Shown here one piece after another: positions 1-11,062 of a stretch of 64,000 nt of DNA (the stretch's first letter is position 1; the number at the start of each line of letters is the position of its first letter). The notes under the pieces are model-generated. The model saw only the letters and a program-made list of their open reading frames with translations, was not told the origin of the DNA and searched no databases. The translations under genes and the position numbers were made by a program. This DNA is from Morinoia aosen (Eukaryota > Arthropoda > Malacostraca > Amphipoda > Talitridae): NCBI GenBank assembly GCA_030386875.1, contig CM059575.1, forward strand, positions 49,692,859-49,756,858, in the 5' to 3' direction.

Positions 1-900
1 AAATTGTCTTGTCTAGAGATCCAGTGCAAAATTTTTTCGATTATTTGATTTTTTAAATTTTGAGAACTTTTTCCCCAAAAATGACCTCTTTTTCCACTTT
101 TTTGAATAATTTGCTTCTAATTTTCGCGGTGAAATTTAAAAAAACTTTTGCACCGGATCTATTTTCCTTTTCAATCGCTATTGATTGGTATGCTCACCAT
201 CTCTGTACCTTCAAAACGGTGGAAGAAGTAGGTTTTCAAATATCAAGAAGGTGAGTATTCAGAAAAGCCATTTTTCCAAAAAAAAAATTTTTTCGTTCTG
301 TATTAATTTTTTAATTGAGTCTTATCAGTGATTCTGTATCTTCTTATGTACCTTCAAAATAGTGGGTAAGGATCCATACCAGAAGTCAATAAATATAAGT
401 TTCAAAATATGGTTAATTTTTCAATAATTTTTTATTTTCAATGCTGACTAAATTTTTTTCAAAAACCTGTATTGCTTTGTAGCTCTTTTTAGGCCCTTTC
501 GATTGATATAATTGCCATTCCTGTAGCTTCAAAACTCCGGGAGGCGTTTATGTTTACATAGCCAGCTAATTAGCTGATGACGAAAGCATTTCAAGTTAGG
601 CCATGAATGAACTCTCTTGCTATTCCAGTAGAGAAACACTCAATACTGGCTCGTAATGGGGGGGGGGGGGGGAAGAGGGAGGTCACCCATCCATTGGCGC
701 ACCCCAAGGTCACACTAGTGCGCGTCTTTTACCCCGTCCAGAAGACCAACCAATTGACGTACTTGAAAGCCAATTATATCGTTGGATGCGCAAGAAAAAT
801 CTCTATAAGATGAGTTTATAAACTGAAAAATGACCATAATCTGAAAATAGACCCGAACCGTGCCCTTAAGCTGACATAGAACTTTTTATTCACATTTGAT
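1..900. other. AT-rich non-coding DNA with degenerate repeats
   Basis: I see no convincing gene here. A loosely conserved phrase of the type TGTACCTTCAAAACGGTGGA recurs at about 205, 350, 515 and, more weakly, about 2370, which suggests an old dispersed or tandem repeat. A run of 15 G lies at 658-672. The short open frames have no recognisable domains and no coding-like composition. Confidence 0.5.
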
Positions 901-930
901 TGAGCATCATATATATTACACATATGCCAT

Positions 931-1682
931 ATATAATTATACCGGTCAATATGCAGTTTAATGCGCACACAGAAATTGAAAATTCCGTCCCAAAGAATCA
1001 CTAAAGGAACACATTTAAAAACGTTTTACATGAATGACATTCTGCTTGCTGATGCGATATTTTTGAGTTGTTCAAGTTTTACATTTTCATCTTCAATAGC
1101 AGTTGCGTTGCGCGCTTGAGCCTTTAGAGTATGCTTGATTACTTTGTAATTTATTATTAGCCAACCCTGCGGAGCCTGAACCCACTTCTAGGATGTTTTA
1201 GTTAATAACACAATAAAGGCTATCACCCAAAATATTAGGAGAACTGGGATAGTGAATACTGAAATTGATACGCAGTTGACATCAGTTTCAATGTTGCGGC
1301 CACCATAACATTAGCAAAACCATAGAAATGAAAACCATAGATTTAAGTATTCACTATTATAGTCCTATTATTGGGTGATAACCTTTATTGTGTTATTAAC
1401 TAAAACATCCTAGAAGTGGGTTCAGGCTCTGCAGGGTCGGCTAATAATAAATTACAAAATACCCAAACGTATTCCAACAGCTCCAGCTCAAGCGTGCAAC
1501 TGACTGGAACTGCTATGGAACACAAAAATTTCAACGTTGAACAACTCGAAAATGACGCATCAGCGAGCAGAATGTCATTATTGTAAAACGTTTTTAAATA
1601 TGTTTCTTCAGTGATTCTTTGGAATGGAATTTTTCATTTCTGTGAGTGCATTAAACTGCATATTGACCATTATACCATAATA
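931..1682. repeat. Long inverted (foldback) repeat
   Basis: The left arm (about 931-1260) and right arm (about 1346-1682) are imperfect reverse complements of each other, separated by about 85 bp. The best-conserved inner block includes CATCCTAGAAGTGGGTTCAG in the right arm and its reverse complement in the left. The outer ends pair through GGTCAATATGCAGTTTAATG. No open reading frame spans it and no transposase is visible. It may be a non-autonomous foldback or MITE-like element, or two head-to-head copies of one repeat. Confidence 0.75.
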
Positions 1683-2820
1683 TTTATGTAACCTAAAAAT
1701 GTTCAACATTTGCTTTTCATTAGGAATAAAAAATTTCAACCAAAAATCAAATTCTACAGTTCTTTCCTAAACTATATTTGAATAATAATATAAAATTCAA
1801 GATATATTCCTGGGAGTTTTGATTATTTTTGATCTACCATAACAGAAAAAACATCCTGTTATCCTATGTCATCAGAACAAAACAATAGTAGTACTAATAC
1901 TTTCAAGGGTCAATATTGAGTTTGATGTTTCAACGATTTCGAGGACAGCGTCCTCTATACGGACTTTTCTTTATCATTGAACCTTGAGCAATGAAATTTG
2001 GTATACTGATAGGAAATGCAATTTGGAATCATTCGTCTTCTATGAAAATATGCGATTTTCTTCAAAGAAAATGATATACACATAGAAAATGGAGTTTGAG
2101 GGCGGGGGTTTCAAAATGCTTCTCCTCCTACAGTTTTCAAACTACAGTGATGATTATGATGTCATTAGAAGCAGATATTGTGGACATTACCTTGTGCTAT
2201 AAATAAAATATCTAAAGTCATAATAGAAAAATTTGGTTCAATTTTTTGGAGGGGAGGAAAATTTTCATTTGTTGTTGTTACAACTTTTGTTTGCAACAAA
2301 TTTCAAAATTCATACATGGCAGACTTAATTTTCCACTCTTTTTTGCATCCAATGATACCAAAATCATCTCTGTAGCTTAAAAACTGTTGAAGAAAACGCA
2401 TTTTGAAATCCTTAGTCCGAGGTTTTCATTAGAGGTAAAACAGAGAAATGTAAACAACTGTAATTCAAATTCATTAAAAATTTTTGGTTCAGGTTAGACC
2501 CCTGAAATCATTATAGAGTAATCCAGAGACATAGGAGATGACATAGCAACGTTGCGCTGTGAAGAAAGTGCCATGGGGGAGGTGTAGCATGATAAAATAC
2601 TACTTCCCCCTCCCCTCCCCCCCATTCTTAAACCCCGGTAGCGGGCGAATGAGTGAACGTACGAGTCTCATTTTTTCACAGGATGTACCTGACCTCCTAC
2701 ACTTCTTTTAGCAGCAAAAATTCCAGTTTCTCAAGTGATCTCAAAAACATGAATTGCTATGGGGAGGCTGCCCTTAATAATTTTGTTGCCATAGATAGGT
2801 AATACTGTGGATTTTAAGAT
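1683..2820. other. Non-coding, nothing recognised
   Basis: AT-rich DNA with a C-rich and pyrimidine-rich patch near 2605-2632. There is no supported gene. The open frame at 2178-2375 is short and unremarkable. Confidence 0.4.
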
Positions 2821-3245
2821 GTTTTACATGAATGACATTGTGTTCGCATGTTAAGTTTTTGAGTTATTTAACTTTGAAGTTACAGAAACAGCGCTCGATC
2901 ATGAAATGGGTTCCCTGCGCAAAAGCAGACCGTGGTCCAACAATGCTGGAACTGCGCGGAGCGTGGGAAAAGTTACCGTTTTTGCAATATATGGAAATGG
3001 AATTGACAATATATGAAATTCATTATCAGCCGACCCCACGGAGCCTTAACCCACTTCTAGGATGTTTTAGTTAATAACACAAAGGTTATCATCCAAAAAT
3101 ATTAATGGGACAGGGGTAGTGAATACTGAAACCAATATGCAGTTGACATCAGTTTCAATATCGCGGCCACGGTAGAACATAAGCAAAACTGTAGGAGTAA
3201 ATACCGTAGATTCAAGTATTCACTGGTCCAGTTTCCCTAATATTT
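2821..3245. repeat. Partial copy of the 931-1682 inverted repeat
   Basis: It shares the left-arm start (GTTTTACATGAATGACATT), the conserved block ACCCACTTCTAGGATGTTTT, and the central spacer (GTTGACATCAGTTTCAAT), followed by only about 30 bp of the right arm. It is therefore a diverged copy lacking most of one arm. This shows that the 931-1682 structure belongs to a dispersed family and is not a local palindrome. Confidence 0.7.
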
Positions 3246-3423
3246 TTGATAAATGTTGAGGATTAACCAGGAATTGATTTTCCACTTTTCGAATCCAAAA
3301 CATAGTGAATTAAATCAAAATTCACAAGTTTTCTTCTATGCACTTTCTGTTGTAAATGAGTGTTTTACAAATTATAGTAGTAGGTTTAGTTTCGTCTTTT
3401 ATAACGAATGCGCTCAAAAAAAC

Positions 3424-3888
3424 GGCTACTCATTGGTTTTTGAATTTTTGTTGCTTGAATCATGGTAATAACATCAAAATAAACTACTTTTCTTTCACAT
3501 TTTTTTGACAAATGAATATTTTATGATTTAGCCTAGCGCAGTAGGTTTAGTTTCGTCTTTGATAACGAGAAAACCGGAAGCGAGAAGCCATTGCAGTGTT
3601 GCCATTTGCCAGACTCGCCAGACCAAATGAATTACTTCCCGCTTCAAACACTTGAGTTGCGGTTACTAATTTACCGCTATCACTTGCAAAATACTTATTT
3701 ACGAGGGAAAGTGCATTAAAGAAAACTTGCTTATTTTGATCTAATTAACTACGTTAAGGCACCTAAAAATCAAATATTGATTCCCAAATAATCCTACACA
3801 TTAACAAAAAAGGGTATAGAAGAAAAGTTGTTTATTTCAATATTATTACCATGATTCAAGCAACAAAAATTTGAAAATTGATAAGTAG
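3424..3888. repeat. Second inverted repeat
   Basis: Arms of about 70 bp at 3424-3497 and 3818-3888 are reverse complements around the core TTGTTGCTTGAATCATGGTA. The roughly 320-bp interior contains a second occurrence of GTAGGTTTAGTTTCGTCTTT (about 3540), also present just outside the left arm (about 3381). No coding capacity is evident. It is possibly another non-autonomous foldback element. Confidence 0.6.
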
Positions 3889-4139
3889 GGTAATTTATCA
3901 AATATCGAACAGAAACCACGTGTGTCTAGAAACAACCTTCATAAATCGGTAACTTTTGCTCTGAATAACTGTTGCGGGCCTCAAGATTATTCTTGAACAG
4001 TTGCTTTCTTGTTCCGTGATGTCGCTTTAAAGACAACGTAGATTGTTGGAATTTATTTATTGTTCTAAAAATCGAATTCTTTAATAACATAATTTCATCA
4101 ATATCGAACATGAATCGAACAAGAATTTTGATTCGAACA
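3889..4139. other. Non-coding, nothing recognised
   Basis: AT-rich spacer between the inverted repeat and the tandem repeat. A minus-strand open frame at 3926-4153 has no recognisable motif. Confidence 0.3.
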
Positions 4140-4510
4140 GGATGGTTTGTCAATTAGTTCTCCTCGTACGGAACATTTGTTAGACTATTAATTAGCACGC
4201 CACGTATGGTTTGTCTATTAGTACGCCTCGTATATTTTGTCCATTAATATGCCTCGTATGGTGTATCTATTTGTACACCTCTGATAGTTTGTCTATTAGT
4301 ACACCTCGTATAGTTTGTCAATTATTATGCCTCATATGGCTTTTCTATTTGTATACCTCTGATCGTTTGTCAATTAGTACTCCTCGTATGGAACTTTTGT
4401 TTTAGGACGTCCTATATTAAGAAACTTTTTAAAACCCAATATGTTGACATGTATCTCATGTGGCTACTTGGAATATAAACGTTTTTCTTTCATTATTTTT
4501 TTCTTTGGTG
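4140..4510 (+). repeat. SINE-like element with internal 26-bp tandem repeats (copy 1)
   Basis: About eight diverged 26-bp units with the theme TCTATTAGTACGCCTCGTAT run from about 4188 to 4395. A tail follows (GTCCTATATTAAGAAAC, later GGAATATAAACGTTTTTCTT). The same tandem unit and the same tail occur at 34720-35190 and 47660-47815, so the array and tail move together as one interspersed element. No tRNA-like head is visible on this copy, but the 47.6-kb copy has one. Confidence 0.65.
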
Positions 4511-4530
4511 CACTGGATTTTCTTGGAAAT

Positions 4531-4823
4531 GCTCGCGGTGGCACAGCGGTTAAGGGATCGGACTTGTATGTTGGAGTCGCGGGTTCGTATCCCGGCGCTG
4601 GCGCTGCGATTTTCCCCGTTGGGTATAAGGGAAAGCTCAAGCACAATACCCCACTCAACCCAGGTGTCGGAAATGGGTACCGGCTTTACGGGGGAACCGT
4701 CATGGTGTCCTATATATAGTGTTAGTTATAAGACATTTGAAAAACCAATGCTTAAGATCATTTGTATCAGGCTTGATTGGAAATAAAGCATCCCAAAGAT
4801 GCCCATGTTTGTTTTGTTTGTTT
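4531..4823 (+). mobile_element. tRNA-derived SINE
   Basis: The first 75 bp look like a decayed tRNA gene. A box-A-like TGGCACAGCGG (4539-4549) and a box-B-like GGTTCGTATCC (4582-4592) form the internal RNA polymerase III promoter. The acceptor and T stems pair poorly, so this is a SINE head and not a working tRNA. The body ends near 4805 and is followed by TTTG repeats. A nearly identical but headless copy lies in opposite orientation at 47298-47485, confirming the body as a repeat. A weak duplication (CTTGGAAAT before, CTTGAAAT after) may be the target site. Confidence 0.8.
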
Positions 4824-5126
4824 GCTTGAAATAACTGTCTCATTACTTATTTTCAAGATGCATTTGAATGGAGAGTTATCAAAATTTGAATATGATGTCG
4901 ATGTTTCATTTGCAGTGTTTGTTGAACCATCATTGTGATCATCAACCTGTGTGACCTTTTTTGGAGTAGAGTGTAAAGCACTCGTCAATGAATTATTATT
5001 AATGCTTGCATCAATTTTCTTGGCAAGGGAGTGATCATCAGTAAATGTAGCCAGACGAATCATTGATGATCTTAAGGGCCTTGGAACACCAGCAGCTGAT
5101 TGATAGCCCCTCACCAGAATTCCCAT
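4767..5126 (-). CDS. Unrecognised open frame, possible exon
   Basis: A frame starting with ATG at 5126 begins MGILVRGYQSAAGVPRPLRS and is rich in Ser, Thr and Asn further on. Its last 15-20 residues run into the 3' end of the SINE, so the native end must have been earlier. I recognise no domain. The composition is more protein-like than that of most short frames here, and a GC-richer stretch at 5400-5570 could be a promoter side. It could be a first exon, a gene relic or chance. Confidence 0.2.
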   Translation of the reverse strand: MGILVRGYQSAAGVPRPLRSSMIRLATFTDDHSLAKKIDASINNNSLTSALHSTPKKVTQVDDHNDGSTNTANETSTSYSNFDNSPFKCILKISNETVISSKQTKQTWASLGCFISNQA

Positions 5127-5132
5127 CTTCAA

Positions 5133-6169
5133 CTATTCAATGTTATTATCAAGCGTTAATACAATATTTTCATGAAATAAAACAGGCGTTCAATAGATCG
5201 ATTTAGTTATTTAAAAGAATTAAGAATCGAAAAGCCTTGTTCGAGGCATAAATTCATGATTTTTAAGGAATTTTGATTCGAACACCTTTGTTCAGTATTT
5301 AATACTGACATGAAAAAGGAACTGAATGTCGAACATGGAATAATTATCAATTTTTTGGCGGAAAAGAAAAAAATACAGCAACAGAACATCATATGACAAC
5401 ACTAATCTCTAGTTATGACGGAAGGTTGACGGTGACCCAACAACAATTAAACCGTCGCAATTTTCCCGAGGTGCCTAAGATTTTTCGAGTGAAAAAATTC
5501 GACCAATTTGTAAGGGTCGTACAGAAAATGCGTTCGCAACCGCTGGTAGCAGTTTGCAGCTCACAGAAATGAGTTTTTATCACTAAAATAGGAGTTTTAG
5601 ATGTAAGATCACTGGCACTGAGTAAGTTTGGATGCTTACTAAATTTATTACGCGCATATTTCCAAAGTTGTTCGATAATCAGTTCAGTTTGATATTTGAT
5701 GAATTATCCTACTGATTAATTATTCATTAACCTTCTAATTTACTACTGCAATTTTTTTCTTTTGTGCACTCTTATTTTACCTCAGATGAGTCAGATTGAC
5801 TAAAAACTTAACAAAGAGAATGTAGGAATGAACAAACACAATAGCAATTTTTCATCCTCCTGCATTTAGATAGCACCCTGAGAAGAAAATTGGTCGAGAT
5901 AACGATTATGAGTGCAACATTCTGACACCTATAACCTAATTAATTTTAGTGCTAGTTACATGAGTAATGTGTGGACTGAAATACAAGTCTGACGCACACA
6001 CATGAAAGATCAATTGCTTTTAGTAGAATTAGGGACACGAAACAATATTAAATTCCCGATTTCACCAAAATTTATCGCAGTCTAAGGATAGAAATACCAA
6101 CCAAAGCTGATAATGAAAATTCTTGGATGAACTAGGTTGATCGACTTCCTACCAAAACAAAGGCTGCAA
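5133..6169. other. Non-coding, nothing recognised
   Basis: AT-rich DNA without a supported gene or recognisable repeat. The 12-bp target site of the neighbouring LINE (CACAAATACCTC) lies at its right edge, 6170-6181. Confidence 0.4.
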
Positions 6170-6181
6170 CACAAATACCTC

Positions 6182-7569
6182 TTTTTTTTTTTTTTTTTGT
6201 ATCGTTGTTTATAGGAGCTTTGAAATCTTGCTCATGTAGCCCCTTGTCTGCACCTTTCTCGTTGGGTCACTCTTGTTGTACCTGTAAGGACATATAGTAC
6301 AATTTTACATTTATAAGTTTTGTGATTTAGTGTAGTATACTTCAATATTTCACATTGCTAAGTTCTCCATATCCTCATTATCCCAGTATGTGCTCAGTAT
6401 TTCAGTATATCCTAATTAATCTCAAGTTCTGTTCACACTGACAGATAAGAGTAATAAGGTTTAGAGCAACATCTACTAGTTTTTATGGAAATAATGCCCG
6501 GGTTAGTAAATCTAGGCATGCCCGACTCTGTGCCGCTTATGAGCCCCTAAATTAATTGTCAAGCCTCCAGCCTGCGCCGCTCAACCTGGAGGCTCTGGAC
6601 TATCTGCACTGTGGCAGGAGGTGAAAATCAATATTAGAGAGCAAGCTCTTAAGGGCAGGGCTCTTAAGGAGAAAGTTTCAAAAGGGTCTATTTATGAAGT
6701 ATTAATGCAGGAGCAGTCTGCACTGTTAACTACTATACAGAAGAAATACCATCACCGAGAGTGCTACTGCATTATAAATTTGAACATAATGTGTTCCAGG
6801 GAGAGTTTGATAGTCTGAAGGTTAATGGTTAGTGCCCACAGTATTAGGTTATTACTGCTAAATTAAAAAAAAAAAAAAAAAAACATGAAATATGTCTATA
6901 GGATATGGTTCCATGTATTCTACATAAACAATAACTATGCCCTAAATTACATATGGTGTACTATAGACGGTAGAGTGAACTAGTAGCTATCAAATATTCT
7001 CCAACTGCATTAGAGATTTGTTTCTGAGTTCCCAATATGTATGGGCCACCTCCAAGAATATTCTTCAAATTGAAGGGAACGCTTAAAGAATCTAACACAG
7101 CTAGAAGATTGGACCGAGCCGTATTGTGCAATGGGCAATTGATTAAAAAGTGTTCAATGGTCTCAGCAGAGCCACATGCACAGTTGGGTGTGTTTGACAG
7201 CTGAAAGCGAGCCAGGTGTTGCTGTACACCTGCATGACCTACTCTCAGCTTGGCAAGAGCAGTTTCTAAAGGCCTTGTTTTATGGCAAGCCCAAGGCCAA
7301 TGTCCCACTTCTGACTTGATTTTTGTTAAAAACCTACCCTTCCCTGTACCTTGTACTGATCCCAGCCATTCTGCGTTCCACCTAGCTTTGCATGCAGCTT
7401 TAACTCTTCTTACCGTTTCCTCTCTAGAAGGACGGGTTAGAGTCCTATAACGGAGAGAGTGGGCATTTTTAGCTGCTGTGTCAGCTTCCTCATTCCCCTG
7501 TAGGCCCTTATGAGCAGGAACAAATTGCAGCTTAATATCTCTGGAGGATAAAATAGCAGTTAGCTTCTC
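6182..7569 (-). mobile_element. 5'-truncated non-LTR retrotransposon (LINE)
   Basis: On the minus strand the element runs from 7569 to a 17-A tail (T17 on the plus strand, 6182-6198). The 12-bp sequence CACAAATACCTC occurs immediately outside both ends (6170-6181 and 7570-7581), a classic LINE target-site duplication that fixes the boundaries. Only the end of ORF2 and a roughly 760-bp 3' UTR remain. The UTR contains a T19 run (A19 at 6865-6883 on plus) and a CCTCCAG/CTGGAGG inverted repeat near 6566-6594. Truncation at the 5' end is usual for LINE insertions. Confidence 0.9.
6961..7569 (-). pseudogene. LINE ORF2 C-terminus: RNase H tail and zinc-finger-like end
   Basis: The open frame contains FVPAHKGLQGNEEADTAAKN, the conserved end of a retrotransposon RNase H domain with its HKG and NEEAD motifs. 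The C-terminal region then follows, with a Cys-rich CACGSAETIEHFLINCP motif (Cys, Cys, His, Cys). This arrangement is typical of ORF2 in RNase H-bearing LINE groups (I, Loa and R1-like). Endonuclease and reverse transcriptase are absent because the element starts here. The frame is intact to its stop, so the insertion is not very old. It cannot be functional by itself. Confidence 0.85.
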
Positions 7570-7581
7570 CACAAATACCTC

Positions 7582-8185
7582 AGCAATATACGGATACAGT
7601 TACACGGATAGTGTGCCACCTCCGGATTGTCAATCTAGGTATTTTGTACATTCTTGCAGGTATAACCTAACACATCACTTAGCAAAATAATCGAACATAT
7701 TTTGTGGCTTCAGAATTTTAATGTTTCTCACAAATTTTAGACGTGCTATTGTAAAAGCATTTATTCGAACCCGTACCAGCGCTTGTCGAAAGTGAGAGTT
7801 TTCAAAATTTTCTTATATAACAGTTGTTAATCCATGAGCATTTAAAAACTGATCATAAAAATATCCTATTATAGACACGTTTTTGTGTGAACCAATAAGA
7901 AAATATAAAAAATATTTCCTTTGACGTGCTTTCAATCATATAAAAACAAGAAAACTTTGTGAGACGTTGAACAGCTGAATGCATTTTTCCCAATCCAATC
8001 AACCTAAAGCCACGACTTTCATTTTACCAAGGTATAATTTCTCATTTATATCTCATAGACACGTCTGTAGAATCTACCTTTCTCTCAATTAAGATGCTTA
8101 TTTATTAAGCTGCGCAGTTTACCTAAAAATTGTAGTCAGAAACCACTTCTCTTCTGATTTACATGACTGCATATCATCCTCGGTC
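7582..8185. other. Non-coding flank of the LTR element
   Basis: AT-rich sequence with no recognisable gene. The 4-bp target site GAAC (8186-8189) of the following LTR element ends it. Confidence 0.4.
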
Positions 8186-8189
8186 GAAC

Positions 8190-8794
8190 TGTAGCAATCG
8201 CTAAAAAAGCGTAAGAATATTAAATTTTCCCATTCGCACTTAAATAAATTAATTATTAGCATTAAAGATCTTACTCTAATTTATTATTAATTATTTTCTA
8301 CTTCTAATTCGTAATCCTTAAAGTTTTTGTGCAAAAAGCATAAAAATTAAAGTCACGATTGACATGTTCGTGTTTCAAGCCTCTGAATCTGGCAGCACTG
8401 TGCGTGGCGTCCTTTTGAAACAGATTCTCTCGTGCCTTACTAGCTCGCGCATACCGCGTTCGTGTAAGTGAAGATATTTAGTGTTTAAATAAGAAGAAGT
8501 AACCTGGTAATGTATACAAGTGTAAATTCCCTGTGTGCATGTTTGATTAACTTAAGGATCTGTTCATCGTCGTGAATTAAGGATGAACTTAAAAATAGTG
8601 TTAAAGCTCTTAGACGGGCATGTGTATTTCGAATGCTACCTCAACGTGAAATAGCGTAAACATTTGCGTGTCAATGTTTCATTTCTTGTCGAATTTTTTA
8701 TTATTACTATTATATTCAACTACGTTGACCTTTTGCCTCACTAACAAAGTTCGACATTTTACGCTGCCATATTATTTCAAGACCAGTTTACGAA
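8190..8794 (+). repeat. 5' LTR of the older Gypsy copy, first part
   Basis: It begins TGTAGCAATCGCTA and matches the 3' LTR from 24811 onward. It is cut at 8794, after CGAA, by the younger insertion; the rest continues at 18218. Confidence 0.92.
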
Positions 8795-9508
8795 TGTAGC
8801 ATACCGCTACATAAGCGTAAAAATTACAAATTTGCCATTCATACTTAAATAAATTAATTAGTAGCATTAAAAATCTTACTCTAATTTATTATTAATTATT
8901 TTCTACTTCTAATTCGTAATCATTGAAGTTTTTGTGTAAATACATGAGACGATAAAATAACAATTTACATTTTTCGAGAGAGAAGCCCTCTGGTGGCAAC
9001 ACAGCGCAGTTGCGCGTCTCTTCTTTCAAAAAGCCACTCTTACTTTGGCGGCATACTTTGGCGGTGTTACAGCAAATTCTCGTGAGTTTAAATGTGTTAG
9101 AAAATAATCGCGTTCTTTTTTCGTTCTCGTCATAAATCAGTGTTAGAAAATATTCGTGTTCTTTCTTCGTGTTCTGGAGTATTAATAGTTGTCAGTGCAG
9201 TGCTATTTGGATACGTAGTTATGCGTAGGAATTGTGATGTAGCATGTTCTCATTCAGTGTTTTGTTTCTCAACGTGATTTAGCGTAAAATGTTGCGTCAG
9301 ATGTGCATTGCATTTCCGTGTCATGATTTTATTATCAAAGCATAATCATGTTCGTTCCTTTTCTTTACGATAATAGTATATACCTGCAGTTCCATTCATG
9401 ATTCGATACTCGGAACGAACGCGGCTGAACTTGCCGGCTTTTCGTTGTCGATAACCTTTGTTTAATGGCGGAACCTCACACCGTCGTCACTTGTCACTAC
9501 TCTGTGAT

Positions 9509-9516
9509 TATAAATA
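9509..9516 (+). promoter_or_regulatory. Candidate LTR TATA box
   Basis: TATAAATA follows TCTGTGAT; the same motif recurs in the 3' LTR about 7.17 kb downstream. It is a candidate for the element promoter on motif alone. Confidence 0.3.
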
Positions 9517-10885
9517 CTATAGGCATGTGTTATAGTAGCACTTATTCTTTTTTTTTATAAACCGACTCGCAGTAGTCTTAAATTACGAAAAGTATTCCTG
9601 TCTATACCTGCTGAGTTTTGGAATTTCATTTCTTAATTCCATACTCTTTTGAAACCTTTACGTAAACGCCCTTATTTCAATAGGGAAATATTTCAATGAA
9701 ATTAAATTTTAACTCATCGCATTCTTGTGACAAAACACCCACTACCATCTGCCTATCTTGATTGTGGGCAAATTGCTGGCGGCTCTGGCTGAGGCCGACG
9801 CGTAAAGCCCCCGGCTAAATTGCACACGGAACTTTCATGCTTTCGTTTTTCTTTCTTCGCGTATTTTCCGCCTGTGAAATCAACGCTTAGGTTTTTCCTT
9901 TTTCCTTTATCATTAGGGATATATATTATTCCTTAATCCCTTTATCATTGCAATTGATATCTACCAGGATTTTTTTTCAGTAGGATTTATATCCATGAAC
10001 TTTAGGATTTTTTCTATGTTTTTTTACTGCGTTCAAAAGTGCAGTCACTTGATATTTTCACGTTATTCCGTAGATCTCGTGTTTACTTGCCCGTAGTCTC
10101 TGTAAGGAATCATGATCTTTATTACCGGAAGTTCTTAAACCTAATACTCAGATTTTTAAAGCCAGAGGCATTAGTGAACAGTTTTGACAGCTAAACAGTT
10201 TAAACAATTTATTTATTGTTAAAACCTGTCAACCAAAAATCTGTCCTATCTCTTTTGAGTTTGCCAAAAGTGAGAACCCTAAGTAGCTGGTGTCAAACCT
10301 GTAGGAGTTTCTCGGATTTCTCCGTGTGGGAAGAGTTGTCATTATATGTTGGATTGTCAGTGGTGGAATGTCTTGATGTCTCGCCTGGAACGTTTCATCC
10401 AGCTTTTGGACTCCTTGCAGGACCCCAACGTCATCACACACACCACTTACAACATTCTCCCTGGGCCGCTTTTGGTTTTTCTACTTGGATTGAATTTGGG
10501 CTATGCTCTGGAGCCTTTAGCCTGATTATATTCTCTAATTACGGGCACCATTGAATTAGCTTTGCATTCGCTTATAATTCCGCGTGCCTGGATCTTAAGT
10601 ACTATTCAAACTAAGAGTCATCATCGCCATCAGGCTCGGCACCTTTGATCAAATTCACCTGCTCCAAAATTAAGCATACTTTGCCCACACAAATAGCTAC
10701 CCACCTATTTGTGCTTAGTTTAAAAAATTGCCCACCGTAAAGCGAATATTCTGAACTCAATACACTTAAAAACCTCATCCACCGGCCGGAGCGACACCAG
10801 CCCTCACCGAAGCTCACCACCGGCACTCCGGACCTCACTGGGATTTCCAGTCAAGCTCATCGAAGACCTCCTGGTTTCCTCTTCC

Positions 10886-10891
10886 AATAAA
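10886..10891 (+). promoter_or_regulatory. Candidate LTR polyadenylation signal
   Basis: AATAAA in CTTCCAATAAACTCC, about 150 bp before the LTR end. The copy in the 3' LTR (18056-18061) would be the one used. The older element reads AATATA at the matching place. Confidence 0.4.
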
Positions 10892-11044
10892 CTCCACCTA
10901 AACTAAGCTGAGTCCAAAATCCGTTTTTCATTATCCCTCTCATAATTTTCCCAGATCACTATCGAGAGAAATGTTCGAGTTTTTGGCCGTCAAGAACTAA
11001 AAATTTCAGTTCAAACTACCCCAACGGTCACGAAAACCCGACAC

Positions 11045-11062
11045 TGGTGCGATGGCCGGGAA
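11045..11062 (+). promoter_or_regulatory. Primer binding site of the younger copy
   Basis: TGGTGCGATGGCCGGGAA lies one base after the LTR. A tRNA-Gly of the GCATCGG acceptor type would give a site that matches at 15 of 18 positions, so a glycine tRNA is the best guess. The older copy has a different sequence here. Confidence 0.5.

Larger units (their letters stand above)
8795..11043 (+). repeat. 5' LTR of the younger Gypsy copy
   Basis: It spans 2249 bp with TG...CA ends and matches 15967-18213 almost perfectly. It contains a TATA-like TATAAATA (9509-9516) and a polyadenylation signal AATAAA (10886-10891). The order (TATA, long leader, AATAAA near the end) fits an LTR, but the transcription start cannot be fixed from sequence. 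Short open frames inside the LTR are not treated as genes. Confidence 0.93.

Noticed and set aside
658..672. G15 run as a possible G-quadruplex regulatory site
   Set aside because: A simple homopolymer in non-coding repeat-rich DNA; there is no gene near it to regulate and assembly length is uncertain.
4531..4605. tRNA gene
   Set aside because: Boxes A and B are present but the acceptor and T stems do not pair properly, and the sequence continues into a repeated SINE body.
4441..4786. Several overlapping short frames, both strands
   Set aside because: All lie across the SINE and the tail of the tandem-repeat element; none has conserved protein features.
10216..10554. 112-residue plus-strand frame, repeated at 17386-17724
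   Set aside because: It lies inside both LTRs of the younger Gypsy copy, starts with a non-ATG codon and has no domain. The repetition comes from the LTRs.
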